From UBA11865 sp963749825 (lineage in GTDB: Bacteria; Chloroflexota; Anaerolineae; Promineifilales; Promineifilaceae): DNA of 64,000 nucleotides. Position 1 is the first letter of the stretch. Every line of letters begins with the position of its first letter. The notes under the pieces were generated by a model that was given only the letters and a program-made list of their open reading frames with translations, was not told the DNA's origin and did not search any database. Where the stretch lies: NCBI GenBank assembly GCA_963749825.1, contig CAVVOI010000012.1:1488001-1552000 (forward strand). Reading direction: 5' to 3'. Shown piece after piece: positions 18,328 through 27,791 of this stretch. The position numbers and the translations under genes are program-made.

Positions 18328-18463
18328 CTTACCCGCTGGGAGCTATAAGCTCAATATCGGCCTTTACCTTCTGGAAACGCTGCGTCGCCTGCCAATCGTC
18401 GACGAATCAGGCACGGCCGTGGGCGATAAATGGGAAGAACCCAGCTTGGTGGTCGAGCCATGA
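18293..18463 (+). pseudogene. Out-of-frame C-terminal tail of the DUF2723 protein
   Basis: Removing one base at about 18292 lets the upstream frame continue as GEVVEDPYLIQL..., then a typical beta-strand ending (LPAGSYKLNIGLYLLET) and VVEP before a TGA at 18461. The coding quality and hydrophobic pattern match the tails of related proteins, so this is the displaced 3' end of the same gene and not a separate one. Confidence 0.75.
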
Positions 18464-18506
18464 GCCATTTCGGTTTGTATCCGATGAAAAAAGCTCAGCA
18501 TCAACT

Positions 18507-19289
18507 TTAACTAAATGTATAAGCGCCGTAGCCCACGACCCGGTCGCGAGGTCCGGCCGTATCGCCGGAATTCCGCAGATCGACGGTCTTGGCTACCAGA
18601 CCATGCTCTGCCGCCAGGTGCAGCAGACCATTAATGGCCATGCAGCCACAAGCCTGGCCTTCTGCTAACGGCAGCAGTTCTTCGATGGCTTGGGAAGTAG
18701 CCCTATCGAGCTCGCAGGCGGTCTTATAATCGTGATAGTGGCTCAGATCAGAGCTAATGACGATGACCGTCTCCGGACCACCCCATACCGTCTCTAAAAA
18801 CTCAGCCACCTCTGTGGGAGTTGCCTGGCCAACGACCAGCGGCAGTAAGCGAAAATCGGCGAAGATAGTCTGCAAGAATGGCAATTGGACCTCAAGACAA
18901 TGTTCCCGCACGTGAGCGTCTTCACGAACTTCCACCTGAGCAAGCGACAATACGGCCTCTTGCGCCTCGGTATCTATGGGCACAGCGCCTAGCGGGGTAG
19001 CAAAGCCCTCGGCCCGGCTAGCTGCCAGTCCACGAATTGGAACCCAATGGGCCGGACCAAGCAGAACAACCCGACTTACCTCACCATTTGCCTGAGCCAG
19101 ATGGGCATAGGCAGTGGCGGCGATCGGTCCAGAATAAATATAGCCGGCATGGGGGGCAATGATCGCTTTGGGGCGAGGGCTATCAACTTCTGGCACTTCG
19201 CCCAAATAGCGGCTAATGGTTTCTTGAAGATCTTTAGCATCACCTGGATAAAATTGCCCAGCAACGGCCGGCTGTCGTATCCTGGCCAT
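18507..19289 (-). CDS. amrB: AmmeMemoRadiSam system protein B (Memo family)
   Basis: This 260-residue Memo-family protein has the metal-site blocks IIAPHAGYIYSG, LLGPAHW, EHCLEVQLPFL and VISSDLSHYHDY. The start at 19289 (MARIRQPAVAGQFYPGD) is preferred because GGAGGAAG sits just upstream and the family begins with this motif. Its usual partner, the radical SAM protein AmrS, is encoded two genes away on the other strand (20602). No AMMECR1-domain gene is present in the window. The biochemical role of the bacterial system is not established. Animal Memo binds copper/iron and affects redox signalling. Confidence 0.93.
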   Translation of the reverse strand: MARIRQPAVAGQFYPGDAKDLQETISRYLGEVPEVDSPRPKAIIAPHAGYIYSGPIAATAYAHLAQANGEVSRVVLLGPAHWVPIRGLAASRAEGFATPLGAVPIDTEAQEAVLSLAQVEVREDAHVREHCLEVQLPFLQTIFADFRLLPLVVGQATPTEVAEFLETVWGGPETVIVISSDLSHYHDYKTACELDRATSQAIEELLPLAEGQACGCMAINGLLHLAAEHGLVAKTVDLRNSGDTAGPRDRVVGYGAYTFS

Positions 19290-19505
19290 GACTTCCTCCA
19301 TCAAATCCTTCCCTGTTTTAACTTCACCAGCAGAGAGTGAAACTAATGCAGGGTGTACGAACAATTGGTCATTCTCGCCCTCACCTTCGTGAGGATAAAC
19401 TTTGGCGGGAATCCAAACACATGGATGCCCACCGTCGTGGGCATGTCATTGACTGAAAGGTTATCCGCAGACCCACTAATGTCTAGGAACTACTTCTTCT
19501 TCCAG

Positions 19506-19511
19506 TATAAT
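19506..19511 (+). promoter_or_regulatory. Candidate -10 element of the phosphotransferase gene
   Basis: A perfect TATAAT lies 49 bp before the GTG start at 19561 in an otherwise gene-free interval (19290-19560). No convincing -35 is present at the right distance, so this is only a candidate. Confidence 0.35.
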
Positions 19512-19560
19512 ATAAATTGGATGGTTGGCTCAATAACCAACTCGAATTGGAGGAAAAAAC

Positions 19561-20532
19561 GTGGAGACAATTGCCGTAATTCGTTCCATTGTAGCCTCAG
19601 ATGCCCTGTCAGAAGTCATTGATGATGAATACGATTTTGACGCCCCTGTGAACTGTAAACTAATCAGCAAGATGCTGAGAACACAGGATAATGATCACTA
19701 CCTGGTCAGGACTGGAGATAACAAGTACGTGGCCCGCATATACCAGCTTGGCCCACATCTCCAGCGCCAGGAATCAGATTATCTTTACGAGATGGATTGG
19801 CTAAATTTTCTCAAGGATAATGAGATTCCAGTTTCCTACCCTTTAGCCAGGGAAGACGGGCGTTTTTTGGGTAGCATCAATGCGCCGGAAGGAAAACGCT
19901 ATTACGCGCTTTTCAGCTTCGCCGAAGGTCAGCCGATGGCGGTTGAAAATGAAGAGCAGCTTTTCGCCATGGGCCAAACGATGGCCAAGATTCATTTAAT
20001 CTCAAACGAATATAAGACAGAGTATTCCCGCCGGCCGATGGATTTGACCTTCCTGGTTGAAGAACCCATCAGGCGAATGAGAGAGTACTGGGCGGGAAAA
20101 AAGGACGAAAAGCTAAATATCCTGTTATCGTCGGCCGAAGAAGCATCGGAAGCTATCTTGGCCTTATTAGCCAATGAAGAAGAGATCGAAGACAGTTGGG
20201 GACCAATAGGCGGCGATTTTCATCCGTACAACACTCACTTCAACGACAATAACCGACCGGCATTTTATAACTTTGATCTTTGCGGTTTTGGCTGGCGAGC
20301 CTATGATATCGCCGTATTCCTCTTGAATGCCAAGTTAATGGAAGGCGCCAGTAGATTTTCGGAAGCTTTTTTCGCCGGTTATTATTCGGTCCGGCCGTTG
20401 TCACAAAATGAACATGAGGCCGTCGCGCCCTTCTTAACCTTGCGAAGGATCTGGCTTACCGGCACTTTTTCCGTGGCCGAAGGCGCGACCGGTTACACTT
20501 TCATCGGTCCGGCCCAACTTGAGAATATCTAA
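19561..20532 (+). CDS. Phosphotransferase (APH / homoserine-kinase-II-like)
   Basis: The 323-residue protein has the protein-kinase-like APH fold: an N-lobe with YVARIY, a linker YYALFSFAEGQPM, the catalytic loop IGGDFHPYNTHF (GGD where HGD is usual) and the metal-binding FDLCGFGWRAYDIA. This resembles the HSK2/SrkA branch of small-molecule or protein kinases. It starts at a GTG behind GGAGGAAAAA. The C-terminus ends at GPAQLENI, a little shorter than many relatives. It precedes amrS by 69 nt, and cotranscription is possible. The substrate is unknown. Confidence 0.82.
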   Translation: METIAVIRSIVASDALSEVIDDEYDFDAPVNCKLISKMLRTQDNDHYLVRTGDNKYVARIYQLGPHLQRQESDYLYEMDWLNFLKDNEIPVSYPLAREDGRFLGSINAPEGKRYYALFSFAEGQPMAVENEEQLFAMGQTMAKIHLISNEYKTEYSRRPMDLTFLVEEPIRRMREYWAGKKDEKLNILLSSAEEASEAILALLANEEEIEDSWGPIGGDFHPYNTHFNDNNRPAFYNFDLCGFGWRAYDIAVFLLNAKLMEGASRFSEAFFAGYYSVRPLSQNEHEAVAPFLTLRRIWLTGTFSVAEGATGYTFIGPAQLENI

Positions 20533-20601
20533 GCCTCCAGTGGGGTCAGGAGACCGACCATAGCTACTTCCAATATTTGGCAAGGTTCGGAAGGTGATGA
20601 G

Positions 20602-21684
20602 ATGCAAACGATAGTGGCAACGAAATATTGGCATCACTTGCCCGACGGCCGGATACAATGTGATGTCTGTCCTCGAGCCTGCAAACTGCACGAGGATCAG
20701 CGCGGCATGTGTTTCGTACGCGCACGCCAAGATGACCAGATCGTCCTGACAACCTACGGCCGTTCCAGTGGCTTCTGCGTCGATCCTATCGAAAAGAAAC
20801 CGCTCAATCACTTTCTGCCTGGAACGCCAGTTCTCTCCTTTGGAACAGCCGGATGTAACCTGGCCTGTAAATACTGCCAAAATTGGGACATCAGCAAATC
20901 GCGGGAGATCGATACGCTAGCTGATGCGGCTTCCCCGGAAACCATCGCCCGGGCGGCATTAGAATTAGGCTGTCGAAGCGTCGCCTTCACCTACAACGAT
21001 CCAGTCATATTCATGGAATATGCTATCGACGTCGCCCACGCTTGCCATGAGGTTGGCATCAAAACGGTGGCGGTCACGGCCGGATACATGTGTGGCGAAC
21101 CTCGGGTCGAGTTCTACCGCACCATGGATGCCGCCAACGTCGATCTGAAAGCCTTTACGGAACGATTCTATAAAGAACTTTGCGCCGGACAGCTACAACC
21201 GGTCCTGGAAACGTTATCCTATTTGAAGCATGAAACCGATGTTTGGTTCGAAATCACCAATTTAGTCATCCCAGGTCAAAATGATGATCCGGCCGAAATA
21301 GAGGCCATGACCCAATGGGTGGTCGAGGAACTCGGCCCAGACGTTCCCATGCACTTCTCGGCCTTTCATCCTGACTACAAAATGATGGATACGCCAAGAA
21401 CCACGGCCAAAACGTTGAGCAAGGCCAGGGATATCGCAATAAAAAATGGCGTCCGCTATGCCTATACCGGCAATATTCATGACGAACACGGTGATAGCAC
21501 CTACTGCCACCAATGTGGCCATAAGGTCATCGGCCGGGACTGGTACGTTTTAACAGCCTGGAATTTGTCCGAAGATGGGCGTTGCCAGAACTGTGATAGA
21601 TCGTGCGCCGGCGTTCTTGAGCCTGAAGCGGGTCATTGGGGAGCAAAACGCCTTCCGGTCCGCCTATCTAAATATCACAATTAA
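20602..21684 (+). CDS. amrS: AmmeMemoRadiSam system radical SAM enzyme
   Basis: The 360-residue radical SAM protein has the 4Fe-4S motif C85-x3-C89-x2-C92 (CNLACKYC), an upstream cysteine-rich segment CDVCPRACKL typical of the family, and a C-terminal pair of CxxC motifs (CHQC, CQNC). It resembles pyruvate formate-lyase-activating enzymes but is the AmrS type. It is associated in many genomes with AmrB/Memo, which is encoded nearby here in the opposite direction (18507-19289). The target of the radical chemistry is not known. Confidence 0.93.
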   Translation: MQTIVATKYWHHLPDGRIQCDVCPRACKLHEDQRGMCFVRARQDDQIVLTTYGRSSGFCVDPIEKKPLNHFLPGTPVLSFGTAGCNLACKYCQNWDISKSREIDTLADAASPETIARAALELGCRSVAFTYNDPVIFMEYAIDVAHACHEVGIKTVAVTAGYMCGEPRVEFYRTMDAANVDLKAFTERFYKELCAGQLQPVLETLSYLKHETDVWFEITNLVIPGQNDDPAEIEAMTQWVVEELGPDVPMHFSAFHPDYKMMDTPRTTAKTLSKARDIAIKNGVRYAYTGNIHDEHGDSTYCHQCGHKVIGRDWYVLTAWNLSEDGRCQNCDRSCAGVLEPEAGHWGAKRLPVRLSKYHN

Positions 21685-21697
21685 GTGAGGAGTGCCG

Positions 21698-22753
21698 GTG
21701 GCTCAAGGAGTACGGTCACGGTTTAGCAGACGTAAAGTCCGCGCCAGTTGGCGCGACACTTTGTTGCTAATCAGGGAATTCGGTTGGCCTCTATTGGTAT
21801 TTCTGCTGACCATGATCGGAGCCGGATTTCTTTACTACCTGTTAGCGTCTTTAGCCCAGACGCCTGTCGATAGTATTGTGGAATCGGTGTACCTGGTCCT
21901 TGCCTTGTCTTTTTTGCAGCCCATTGGCGAATTCCCGGATGTCTGGTATCTACAAATCTTTTATTTTCTAATGCCCATCATCGCCGTGGGCATATTGGCT
22001 TACGGCTTGGCCGACTTCGGCCTGATGTTCTTCAACCGCAAAGCTCGTAGCAAGGAGTGGGAAATGGCTGTCGCCTCGACCTTCAAAGATCACATCGTTC
22101 TGATTGGTTTGGGCCACTTGGGCTTTCGGGTGGCAAGCGAACTTCGCGAATTGGAACAGGATGTCGTGGTCATCGAACTCAATGCCAAGGCAGATCTCAT
22201 AGCGGCCGCCCATGATATGGACATACCCGTCATCGAAGACAACGGCAAACGCCGGGAAGCGCTGCAAAAGGCGGGAACATCCAGAGCTCGTACTATCGTC
22301 ATCTGTACCCAAGATGATAATCTTAATCTACAAATCGCATTCAAGGCCCGGAAGCTAAAGCCTGATATCTACGTTATCGTGCGGATCTTCGACGATGACT
22401 TCGCCCAGACTTTGGAAGAACAATTCGGCTTCAAGGCCATGAGCGCTACCAGGATGGCGGCGCCAACATTTGCGGCCGCTGCAGCGGGAGTAGATATTAC
22501 CGGGCCGATCACGGTTGAAGGGGAATCGCTCAGTCTAGCTCGCTTGGATATCCAATCCAGATCGAACTTGGCTAGCCAAACCGTAGCTGATGTAGAGCAG
22601 AAGTATGATGTCAGCGTGGTACTTTTGCGACGAAATGCCGAATCAGATTATCACCCGGCCGGTGACAAACTATTATCGGCTGGCGACGTCCTGGCTGTGT
22701 TAGCAGGCCCGGAACAGATCAGCCATCTAGTGGATGGAAATCAGGGCTCTTGA
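21698..22753 (+). CDS. Potassium channel protein with RCK (TrkA-N/TrkA-C) domains
   Basis: The protein is about 351 residues. Two membrane helices (about residues 22-46 and 75-105) flank a pore-like region. An RCK N-domain follows with the NAD-binding motif GLGHLGFRVA, then a TrkA-C domain (about 260-345) with SAGDVLAVLAGP. The canonical TVGYG selectivity filter is absent; the pore segment reads LSFLQPIGEFPD, so selectivity is uncertain. GTG at 21698 with GTGAGG at suitable spacing is preferred to the GTG at 21692. It follows amrS by 13 nt and probably shares its transcript. Confidence 0.85.
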   Translation: MAQGVRSRFSRRKVRASWRDTLLLIREFGWPLLVFLLTMIGAGFLYYLLASLAQTPVDSIVESVYLVLALSFLQPIGEFPDVWYLQIFYFLMPIIAVGILAYGLADFGLMFFNRKARSKEWEMAVASTFKDHIVLIGLGHLGFRVASELRELEQDVVVIELNAKADLIAAAHDMDIPVIEDNGKRREALQKAGTSRARTIVICTQDDNLNLQIAFKARKLKPDIYVIVRIFDDDFAQTLEEQFGFKAMSATRMAAPTFAAAAAGVDITGPITVEGESLSLARLDIQSRSNLASQTVADVEQKYDVSVVLLRRNAESDYHPAGDKLLSAGDVLAVLAGPEQISHLVDGNQGS

Positions 22754-23447
22754 TTATGGGGGATCCGAATGCTTTGGGTTCTTACGTTAGTCGAAGATGT
22801 TAACTCGAACAAGACGGCAGCCCCCCTGGCATATTTCACAAGAATAGATCCGCCCTTACTCATCGTCAATAAGAATAGGAGCTCTTCTTCACTTAAAAGC
22901 CAATGCGTGATTCAGATCTTGCAATTCTAATAGTTTTGTTGTAGTATTGCAACAAAGGGTATTGTTGTAATATCCCGCATGCATAATTATTGATTTCTTT
23001 GTCTGACAATAGATAGGTTTTTAAACGAGGCGGCCTTGATGTCGGGGATCGGTACCTGGACCAGGAAGGATTGACGGACGCGCATAAGTTTAGAGCCAGT
23101 CATGGATTTGGTTTGTGGGCAATCTCGGCCGATGAGGCTGATATAGATAACGCAACAAGCGAATGAGGACTGGCAACCCGGCGATAGGATGGCAACTTCG
23201 ACCTCAACGACACTATAACGCCCAGCCTGTGGAAAGCAATGCTACAAATTTTGTTCCTGGTCCAGGTACCATCTTGACTGAATGCGGCAACGGCTTGTTT
23301 TAACTGATACGATCCGTACCCTAAAAGCTTTCAAAACAAATACTAATAAACGCTAAACAAATCCCCGATTTTTATCCCACGATTTGCGATCTGCCTCCTG
23401 AGTGATTAGAATCGACTTTCGGATACATCAACTATCCGGAGACGACG
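22754..23447. other. Gene-free 0.7-kb interval, probably decayed sequence
   Basis: No convincing coding region is present. A minus-strand frame of about 80 codons (about 22990-23236) lacks a proper start and any family signature. Direct copies of TTGTTGTA(G/A)TAT occur near 22935-22975. A stretch near 23090-23115 weakly resembles one near 58155-58180, suggesting remnants of a shared element. The right edge must hold the rodA promoter. Confidence 0.4.
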
Positions 23448-24548
23448 ATGAAAAGCACATCTGTCTGGCGGTATTTTGACTTATGGTTAACGGCCGCCGT
23501 TCTTCTTTTAACTGCATATGGCATCTTGGTGATCAGGAGCGCGGTTACCGGCGCGCCGGCGTTCGAGGACTTTCCACAGCGGCAGGTGATCTTCGCCTTC
23601 ATTGGCATCATTGTTATGCTGGCCATTGCCGCCGTCGATTACCGTATCTTAACTTCTTCCCATTGGTACATTTACATCTTCATCGTCGTATCTCTCATTT
23701 TCGTCTACCTGATCGGGGTCATCAACAATGATTCCAGGCGCTGGTTTGATTTGGGCATCGTTCAGCTCCAGCCATCCGAGTTCGGTCGCATCTTCCTGGC
23801 GGTAACTTTTGCCCAATTTTTAGCCACCCGGAAACATTTGATGAGCCGTTTTTCCAATACTCTTCTGTCTTTGCTTTACGTTGGCATTCCTGTAGCCTTA
23901 ATTTTCATTCAGCCGGACCTGGGCATGACCATTTTATTTTTTGTCGTTTGGTTTGTGCTGATATGGTTGGCAGGCTTGCCTCTATCCCATTTCGCCGTGC
24001 TGGCCACGGTAGCCATCATACTCATCATAGCCCTATTTCCCGCCCTGGCCGACTACCAAAGAGACCGGATCTCCGCCTTTCTAAATCCGGAAGCACTGCC
24101 AGAACAATCATTCAATATCGAACAGGCGCTTATCAGCATCGGCTCAGGTGGCTGGTTCGGTAAAGGGTATTTACAAGGGACCCAGAGCCAGTTGGGTTTC
24201 CTTCGCGTACAGCACACCGACTTCATATTCTCGGTTTTAACCGAGGAATTGGGCCTGATCTTCGGCTCGCTGGTCGTGTTGGGATTAATGGCTTTTATTT
24301 TGTTGAGAATCTTGCGCGTGGCCAAATTATCGCCTGATCCGGCCGGTCGATACATCGCCGCCGGCGTGGCTACCGTGCTTTTCTTTCAGACCGTCGTTAG
24401 CGTGGGCATGAACCTGCGTGTATTGCCAGTAACCGGGCTCACCCTACCCTTTGTAAGTTACGGTGGCAGTTCTCTCATTACCTTATATATGGGCATCGGC
24501 GTCGTGCAATCGGTGCTTATGCGCCACCGCAAACAAGAATTTGGTTAG
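23448..24548 (+). CDS. rodA: Rod shape-determining protein RodA (SEDS peptidoglycan polymerase)
   Basis: The 366-residue SEDS-family membrane protein has about ten hydrophobic segments. Conserved features include the RRWFDLGIVQLQPSEFGR block, HTDFIFSVLTEELGLIFG and the C-terminal GLTLPFVSYGGSSLI. These match RodA/FtsW glycosyltransferases that polymerise lipid II. Short length and sequence details favour RodA. No mreBCD or class-B PBP gene is adjacent, so it is a stand-alone copy. Confidence 0.92.
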   Translation: MKSTSVWRYFDLWLTAAVLLLTAYGILVIRSAVTGAPAFEDFPQRQVIFAFIGIIVMLAIAAVDYRILTSSHWYIYIFIVVSLIFVYLIGVINNDSRRWFDLGIVQLQPSEFGRIFLAVTFAQFLATRKHLMSRFSNTLLSLLYVGIPVALIFIQPDLGMTILFFVVWFVLIWLAGLPLSHFAVLATVAIILIIALFPALADYQRDRISAFLNPEALPEQSFNIEQALISIGSGGWFGKGYLQGTQSQLGFLRVQHTDFIFSVLTEELGLIFGSLVVLGLMAFILLRILRVAKLSPDPAGRYIAAGVATVLFFQTVVSVGMNLRVLPVTGLTLPFVSYGGSSLITLYMGIGVVQSVLMRHRKQEFG

Positions 24549-24665
24549 TTGGCCTGCTTCTTCCAAATTCAATTCCGCCGGCCGCCTACAATCGGTCGAA
24601 CATCTCTTGAAAAAGTTCACTATTTGAAGTTGTTACCAACTAATCCCTGAAACCTGGAAACTATC

Positions 24666-26159
24666 ATGAATGTACGTGTACGTTTTGCTCCAAGCCCCAC
24701 CGGATATTTGCATATTGGCAGCGCCCGCAGCGCGCTGTTCACATGGATGTATGCCCAACGTTTTAACGGCAGTTTCATCCTACGTATCGAAGATACGGAT
24801 TTGAAGCGCACCCGGGAAGGCGCAATAGAGGACTTCAAATCTTCTTTGGGTTGGCTAGGGATCACCTGGGACGAAGGACCTGACATCGGTGGAGCCTACG
24901 GCCCCTATGTCCAGACCGAACGGGCAACACTATACCAGGAATGGGCGCACTGGCTACTGGACAACGGTTATGCCTATAAATGCTTCTGCACGGCCGAGGA
25001 ATTAGCCCAGAGACGGGCAAATGTGCAAGCCGAGAAAGAATCATGGCTGGGCTACGATCGCACATGTCGTAACCTGGCGGCCGAAGATATCGCTGCCCGG
25101 GAAGCAGATGGGAAGAGTTTTGCCATCCGCTTTAAAATGCCGCTAGAGGGCACCACGACCGTACCTGACCTGATCAGGGGAGACATCGTGTTCGAGAATA
25201 GCCAGGTGGCCGACTACGTCTTGTTAAAATCCAATGGCCTACCGACCTACCATCTGGCCCACCCGGTTGACGATCATTTCATGGAGATCTCCCATATCAC
25301 CCGGGGGGTCGAGTGGATCAGTACGGCGCCTTTGCATGTCAATGTATTCCAGGCATTTGGTTGGGATCTGCCAATTTACGTTCACATGCCGCTCATTCTC
25401 AATCCAAGCGGTATGGGCAAATTGAGTAAAAGGACCCAAGCCTTTGACGACTCCGGGCAACAGGTGTTCGTCCGGGTGGAGGAGTTCCGGGAAGCCGGCT
25501 ATTTACCTGAAGCGCTGGTCAATTTCCTGGCCAATGTTGGCTGGTCTTTTGGCGACGACAGAGAAAAGTTCACCATGCAAGAAGCCATCCCTCGCTTCGA
25601 TTTAGCCGAGATCAATCCAGCCGAAACCAGGCTGCCGTATGATAAGTTGGACTGGCTAAACGGCCAATACATTCAAGAGATGGCGCCGCGGGAAATTGCC
25701 GAAGCGATCAAACCTTATTTGGAAGAGGAAGGTTACGAAGTTGACTTGGAAGCCCTTGTTTACTTGACGCCGGCATTGAGTATGCGCCTGAAGCGCTTTA
25801 CCGATGCTGTGCCTCTATTGCGCTTTTTATATGTGGACGATCCCCTCTCGGCCACAGTTTCAGATTTGACCGATAAAAAGTTAGAGCAACCGGCTGCCCA
25901 GCGGGCTTTCAACCAGGTCAGAGAATTCGTGGCAACCGTGGAACCCTTTGATGTTAAGACGATTGGCGATGGTTTGCGTATCATTGGCGAACAAAATACG
26001 AGCAATGGCAAGGCCGGCCCCTTCTTGGGCCGTATGCGCCTGGCGGTGACCAATCAAAAGGTTTCGCCGCCATTATTTGAGTCGATGATGGCCATGGGCC
26101 GGGAACGGGTGCTAGGGAAACTGGATGAGGCAATCCTCGTTCTTGGCAACCAGAGCTAA
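24666..26159 (+). CDS. gltX: Glutamyl-tRNA synthetase
   Basis: The 497-residue class Ib aminoacyl-tRNA synthetase has PSPTGYLHIGSAR (HIGH motif), LRIEDTD, and KLSKR (KMSKS-type motif). The C-terminal anticodon-binding helical domain follows. A separate GlnRS gene lies at 27792, so this enzyme may be discriminating, charging only tRNA-Glu. The 117-bp gap from rodA can hold a promoter. The length is normal for bacterial GltX. Confidence 0.96.
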   Translation: MNVRVRFAPSPTGYLHIGSARSALFTWMYAQRFNGSFILRIEDTDLKRTREGAIEDFKSSLGWLGITWDEGPDIGGAYGPYVQTERATLYQEWAHWLLDNGYAYKCFCTAEELAQRRANVQAEKESWLGYDRTCRNLAAEDIAAREADGKSFAIRFKMPLEGTTTVPDLIRGDIVFENSQVADYVLLKSNGLPTYHLAHPVDDHFMEISHITRGVEWISTAPLHVNVFQAFGWDLPIYVHMPLILNPSGMGKLSKRTQAFDDSGQQVFVRVEEFREAGYLPEALVNFLANVGWSFGDDREKFTMQEAIPRFDLAEINPAETRLPYDKLDWLNGQYIQEMAPREIAEAIKPYLEEEGYEVDLEALVYLTPALSMRLKRFTDAVPLLRFLYVDDPLSATVSDLTDKKLEQPAAQRAFNQVREFVATVEPFDVKTIGDGLRIIGEQNTSNGKAGPFLGRMRLAVTNQKVSPPLFESMMAMGRERVLGKLDEAILVLGNQS

Positions 26160-26220
26160 CGAATCCGTTCGTTAAGCTGTGCCTACCGTAAAGAAATCAT
26201 AAGCGGAGCCGAAGAATCCA

Positions 26221-27153
26221 ATGGATAATCTTATGAATGGACCGCCAGCTGATCCTACGGCTTTAGATGTTGTGGTGGTCGGCAACGTTGGCATTGATAC
26301 CAATATCTATCTGAGTGATGAATACGTTGACCTAACGATAGAAACCCATTTCGCACAGATCCTAGACTACGTCGGCCAGGCCGGAGGTTTTTCAAGTAGG
26401 GGTTTCGCTCAACTAGGTAAAAAAACTGCCTTTGTCGGCCATGTGGGCGCCGATCATAACGGCCGGTTCATAAGAGAAACTCTGGCCGTAGACGGCATCG
26501 ATCTGTCGGGACTATTCCTCGATCCGGCCGGGACATCTCGCAGCGTTAATCTGGTGTACCCGGATGGTCAACGCACAAGCTTCTATGATGGCAAGGGCCA
26601 TATGGAGTTCGTACCGGATACGGAAATATGCCGGAATATCCTTACCCGGGCCACATTAGCCCATTTCAGCATTCCCAACTGGGCGCGTTATCTCTTACCG
26701 GTCGCACAAGACTTGGGCCTGACTATTTCCTGCGACATCCAGGATGTGAAAGCGCCCGATGATCCTTATCGTCAGGATTTTATCGATAATGCTGACATCC
26801 TCTTTTTTTCAGCAGCAAATCAAGCCAGTCCCCGAACCCTGATTAAATCTTTCCTAGACAATCGCCCAGAACAAGTGATCATCGCCGGGATGGGCGCAAA
26901 AGGTTGCGCTTTAGGCACCCAAGAGGGCATTCGCTTCTTCGAAGCAGTTCCTATGAGCCGACCAGTAATCGATACGAATGGCGCAGGCGATAGCTTGGCT
27001 GTCGGTTTCTTGTCTAGTTATATTCTCGATGGATATACGATAGAAGAATCGATCCAACGTGGACAAATCGCTGCCCGATATGCCTGCTCAATCAAGGCTA
27101 CATCGTCGGATCTCATCGGCCTCGAACTGCTTGAAGAACTTTACGCAGAGTAG
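26221..27153 (+). CDS. PfkB-family carbohydrate kinase
   Basis: The 310-residue ribokinase-fold protein has an N-terminal substrate-binding GNVGIDTN segment, a GGFSSRGFAQLGKKTAFVGHVG block and the C-terminal anion-hole signature DTNGAGDSLAVGFL. It would phosphorylate a sugar or nucleoside with ATP. Neighbours (tRNA synthetases and an acetyltransferase) give no hint of the substrate. GGAG precedes the ATG. Confidence 0.9.
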   Translation: MDNLMNGPPADPTALDVVVVGNVGIDTNIYLSDEYVDLTIETHFAQILDYVGQAGGFSSRGFAQLGKKTAFVGHVGADHNGRFIRETLAVDGIDLSGLFLDPAGTSRSVNLVYPDGQRTSFYDGKGHMEFVPDTEICRNILTRATLAHFSIPNWARYLLPVAQDLGLTISCDIQDVKAPDDPYRQDFIDNADILFFSAANQASPRTLIKSFLDNRPEQVIIAGMGAKGCALGTQEGIRFFEAVPMSRPVIDTNGAGDSLAVGFLSSYILDGYTIEESIQRGQIAARYACSIKATSSDLIGLELLEELYAE

Positions 27154-27234
27154 GCTTAGATCATTGTCCAGCGCCATCGTTGCTAACATGAGCGGCTGTA
27201 CTTGCCAAAATATATAGCACCCCGAAATGAAATT

Positions 27235-27696
27235 ATGAACAAAGAAGATCGAGTTCCAGATACGAAGTGGCAATTGTTTGTTGAACCAGAAAACCAGCAG
27301 GTTGCGGCTTTGAGAAAGAAACTATCGGATTTTAACATCACAAAAGCGAGGGCCGATCAGGGTTTTGGCCTGGGGATTTTCGTGCATGATACGAAGGGAC
27401 ATTTGATAGCCGGGATTTACGGTTGGATTTGGGGTGCATGTCTTGAGATCGATTACCTTTGGGTACATGAAAATCTTAGAGGCATGGGATATGGCAAAAA
27501 ATTGATGATTGATTTAGAGAAGAAAGCCCTGTCTCGCGGTTGTCAATTAGCCATTTTGGACACCTACAGCTTTCAGGCGCCGGCATTCTACGAATTGCTG
27601 GGTTATGAGTGTTTTGGTCTCATCGATGGATACGGTCCCGGTTACCAAAAACATTTTTTCAAGAAAGAATTAAGAGCGGAAATAAGCAGGGTTTGA
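27235..27696 (+). CDS. GNAT-family N-acetyltransferase
   Basis: The 153-residue protein has a GNAT core: beta-strand LEIDYLWVHENLRGMGYGKKLM contains the acetyl-CoA-binding R/Q-x-x-G-x-G/A motif (RGMGYG), followed by AILDTYSFQAPAFYELLGYE, the usual C-terminal GNAT block. The ATG at 27235 is preferred over an upstream TTG. The substrate is unknown. It belongs to the short single-domain group often annotated as streptothricin- or small-molecule acetyltransferases. Confidence 0.88.
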   Translation: MNKEDRVPDTKWQLFVEPENQQVAALRKKLSDFNITKARADQGFGLGIFVHDTKGHLIAGIYGWIWGACLEIDYLWVHENLRGMGYGKKLMIDLEKKALSRGCQLAILDTYSFQAPAFYELLGYECFGLIDGYGPGYQKHFFKKELRAEISRV

Positions 27697-27791
27697 CGGC
27701 CGGTTATATGAGTCCAATCCTCTAAATTTTGCAGAACGGGCTAGTGCTGCCAAAATAGTAGGATCTAGATTTGCCGGAGTGATACTTTAAT

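Noticed and set aside
22985..23236. Minus-strand open frame of about 80 codons in the 22.75-23.45 kb gap
   Set aside because: It has no start codon in a useful place, no ribosome site and no recognisable motif. The sequence quality looks like decay.
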